Of a stretch of 6,646 nt of DNA, positions 5,157 through 6,646 are shown piece after piece. Positions within the stretch are counted from its first letter, which is position 1. Each line of letters opens with the position of its first letter. The notes beneath the pieces are model-generated. The model worked only from the letters and a program-made list of their open reading frames with translations, was not told where the DNA came from and searched no databases. The stretch is from Gemmatimonadaceae bacterium (GTDB lineage Bacteria > Gemmatimonadota > Gemmatimonadetes > Gemmatimonadales > Gemmatimonadaceae). Both the position numbers and the translations under genes were made by a program. The DNA is taken from positions 1 to 6,646 of the forward strand of contig JADGQU010000128.1 in NCBI GenBank assembly GCA_017881545.1. Reading direction: 5' to 3'.

Positions 5157-6646
5157 ATGAGGAAGATGTACGCGTTGGCTGTCTGCACCACCGTACTACT
5201 AACCGGGCTCACGCTGAGCGCGACAATGCTCGCCGCGCAGACTCGGGCGGTGCAGCCCGTGCTTGGCTTTCCGGAGCAGGGGCTCGACGATCCCGCCGCG
5301 TACCAGGGGTACCAGACCCGCTTCTTCCGCGACACGAAGGGGAACGTCGTGCAGATCTATCTCGATGCGCGGAGCGGGCGCGTCGTGACGCTTCTGCCGG
5401 ACGCCGTTAACGAGAGCGTTGGATTCACCGCCCGCGATGCGGCGGGCAAACCGATTCGGCTCGAATGGGGATCGGCTGATGCCATCGTGTCCCAGGCGGG
5501 CAATCGCCGCACGATCGAATACCAGCTCGTCGCGAATGCCCGACAGGTGGTAATCGGCTGGATCCTGCTCGGCTCCATGCGGGTCGAACGAGATCTGGGT
5601 TACTCGGGGCGTCAACTCGAGCTGTTCGACTGGCCTACGTTCAGGCTGCGCGAGCAGGAAGAGCTGATCGCAAACCTGGATCGTCTCGATCCTGCCGAGC
5701 GGCAGCGTCAATTGGGCCTTCTCAACGCGGGGTTGACATCCATTCTGCGGGCGAGGCTCGAGCCCGACCTCATCACTACCGGCGTCCGTGACCGGCGCGG
5801 AGTGACGGCGTTTCAGACGACGCTCGACGGAAAAACGAATCTTCAGCTCGACCTGAGTCCGGATCCACGCGACGCATCCATCATGGTGACACTGCCGATA
5901 GTCACCTTCCGGGCCAACACCAATCGTCCAATCAGATTCACGGTCCGCGTGACGACCGACGCACCACCGCTTACTCCGCTGGCCCGCGATCAAATCTTCA
6001 ACGCGGCGTTTCTTCGATTCCTGAACGACGCGCGCGTAGCCGCCGATCGCGCGCGCGGCACCACTGCGAAGAATGCTGCCGCTGCGGCGACCGTCTCCCG
6101 CTATCGCCAGCTCGAGCGGGACGTGCGTGGAACCGAGCTGCTCAGCTCCAAAGAGAAGCTGATGGCCGGGCTCCCGAACTACGCGACGTACTTCGGCCGC
6201 GACATGATGATGACCTCGCTTATGATGCAGCCGGTCTGGACCGACGCGATGCCCGAGTTCGTGATCGCGAGCGCGCTGAGAAAGCTCGGACCCGAGGGCG
6301 ATGTCAGTCACGAAGAGGCGCTGGGTGGGCAGGCGATCCGCGAGAGTGCCGCCGACTACAACGCGCACATGGCCGAGTATTTCCGTTTGATCCGGCGCGG
6401 GAATCGTGCGGCAGCCGACACTGCACTCGTCCACGCGCGGGCGCAGCTCGCCGATGCGCAGAAGGTTCGCGAGAACTACCACATGCGCGACGATGAATTC
6501 CAGCTGCCGGTAGTCGTGGCGCGCTACCTGGGGAATCCCGCGGTGACGGCGGCGCGAAAGAAAGCGTTCCTGATGGATTCGTCGGACGGCAGGGGGCCGC
6601 GCATTGGCCTTCTCCTGAAAGAGCTCAGCCTCGTTGCGATGCTCGC
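5157..6646 (+). CDS. Exported six-hairpin-glycosidase-like protein (amylo-alpha-1,6-glucosidase / GDE-C type), 3' partial
   Basis: The frame is open from 5157 to the window end (496 codons visible, no stop). Residues 1 to about 27 are a Sec signal peptide with a hydrophobic core and an Ala-Ala|Gln-Thr cleavage site, so the protein acts in the periplasm or outside. Residues about 30-280 are strand-rich with hydrophobic/charged alternation, like the beta-sandwich domain that precedes many clan GH-L/GH63/GH133-type catalytic domains. A charged helical linker follows. Then comes 'LPNYATYFGRDMMMTSLMMQ', with YFGRD at residues 345-349, and 'VIASALRKLGPEGDVSHEEA'. A YFGRD-like motif followed by paired helices and 'GDVSHEE' is typical of the start of (alpha/alpha)6 glycogen-debranching-type domains. 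The substrate is unknown, and catalytic acids later in the domain are outside the window. The gene is separated from its neighbours and probably has its own promoter. Confidence 0.7.
   Translation, partial: MRKMYALAVCTTVLLTGLTLSATMLAAQTRAVQPVLGFPEQGLDDPAAYQGYQTRFFRDTKGNVVQIYLDARSGRVVTLLPDAVNESVGFTARDAAGKPIRLEWGSADAIVSQAGNRRTIEYQLVANARQVVIGWILLGSMRVERDLGYSGRQLELFDWPTFRLREQEELIANLDRLDPAERQRQLGLLNAGLTSILRARLEPDLITTGVRDRRGVTAFQTTLDGKTNLQLDLSPDPRDASIMVTLPIVTFRANTNRPIRFTVRVTTDAPPLTPLARDQIFNAAFLRFLNDARVAADRARGTTAKNAAAAATVSRYRQLERDVRGTELLSSKEKLMAGLPNYATYFGRDMMMTSLMMQPVWTDAMPEFVIASALRKLGPEGDVSHEEALGGQAIRESAADYNAHMAEYFRLIRRGNRAAADTALVHARAQLADAQKVRENYHMRDDEFQLPVVVARYLGNPAVTAARKKAFLMDSSDGRGPRIGLLLKELSLVAML

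Noticed and set aside
5199..6482. 427-residue open frame on the - strand
   Set aside because: It is antisense to the signal-peptide glycosidase-like gene, and its translation is Arg/His/Gly-rich without domain-like patterns, a typical GC-rich mirror frame.

Overview
The window is GC-rich, densely coded on the + strand, and holds six protein genes, the first and last cut by the window edges. No RNA genes, insertion sequences or CRISPR arrays are visible. The gene content (a single short type IV pilin, a secreted beta-rich repeat-free subunit, a large usher-like outer membrane protein, and an exported six-hairpin-glycosidase-like protein) suggests an environmental diderm bacterium. Gemmatimonadota is my best guess, from family resemblance and composition only.

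Region 1 (1-3679) is a tightly coupled three-gene operon. A long protein, open at its 5' end, combines NEW3/Ig-like domains, a long predicted beta-barrel and C-terminal SdrD-B-like/Ig-like domains. It overlaps by ATGA with a small lipoprotein gene, which overlaps by ATGA with a gene for a secreted, beta-rich protein. The architecture is reminiscent of a pilus usher or assembly pore followed by an outer membrane lipoprotein and a secreted subunit. This could be a divergent chaperone-usher-like surface-structure system; that reading is inference.

Region 2 (3680-4400) is a self-contained type IV pilin transcription unit. It has a spaced inverted repeat just upstream of a good sigma70-type promoter, a leader of about 110 bases with a small GC hairpin, a strong Shine-Dalgarno, a 123-residue prepilin and a textbook intrinsic terminator.

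Region 3 (4401-5156) carries one small alpha-helical gene of unknown function, then a 246-base non-coding stretch with an 8-bp inverted repeat enclosing 41 bases.

Region 4 (5157-end) is the 5' part of a gene for an exported protein with a beta-rich N-terminal region and the beginning of an (alpha/alpha)6 domain resembling amylo-alpha-1,6-glucosidases (glycogen-debranching enzyme type). It probably acts on glycans in the periplasm or outside the cell. Regions 1 and 2 both concern surface appendages or envelope export; nothing in the sequence ties region 4 to them functionally.
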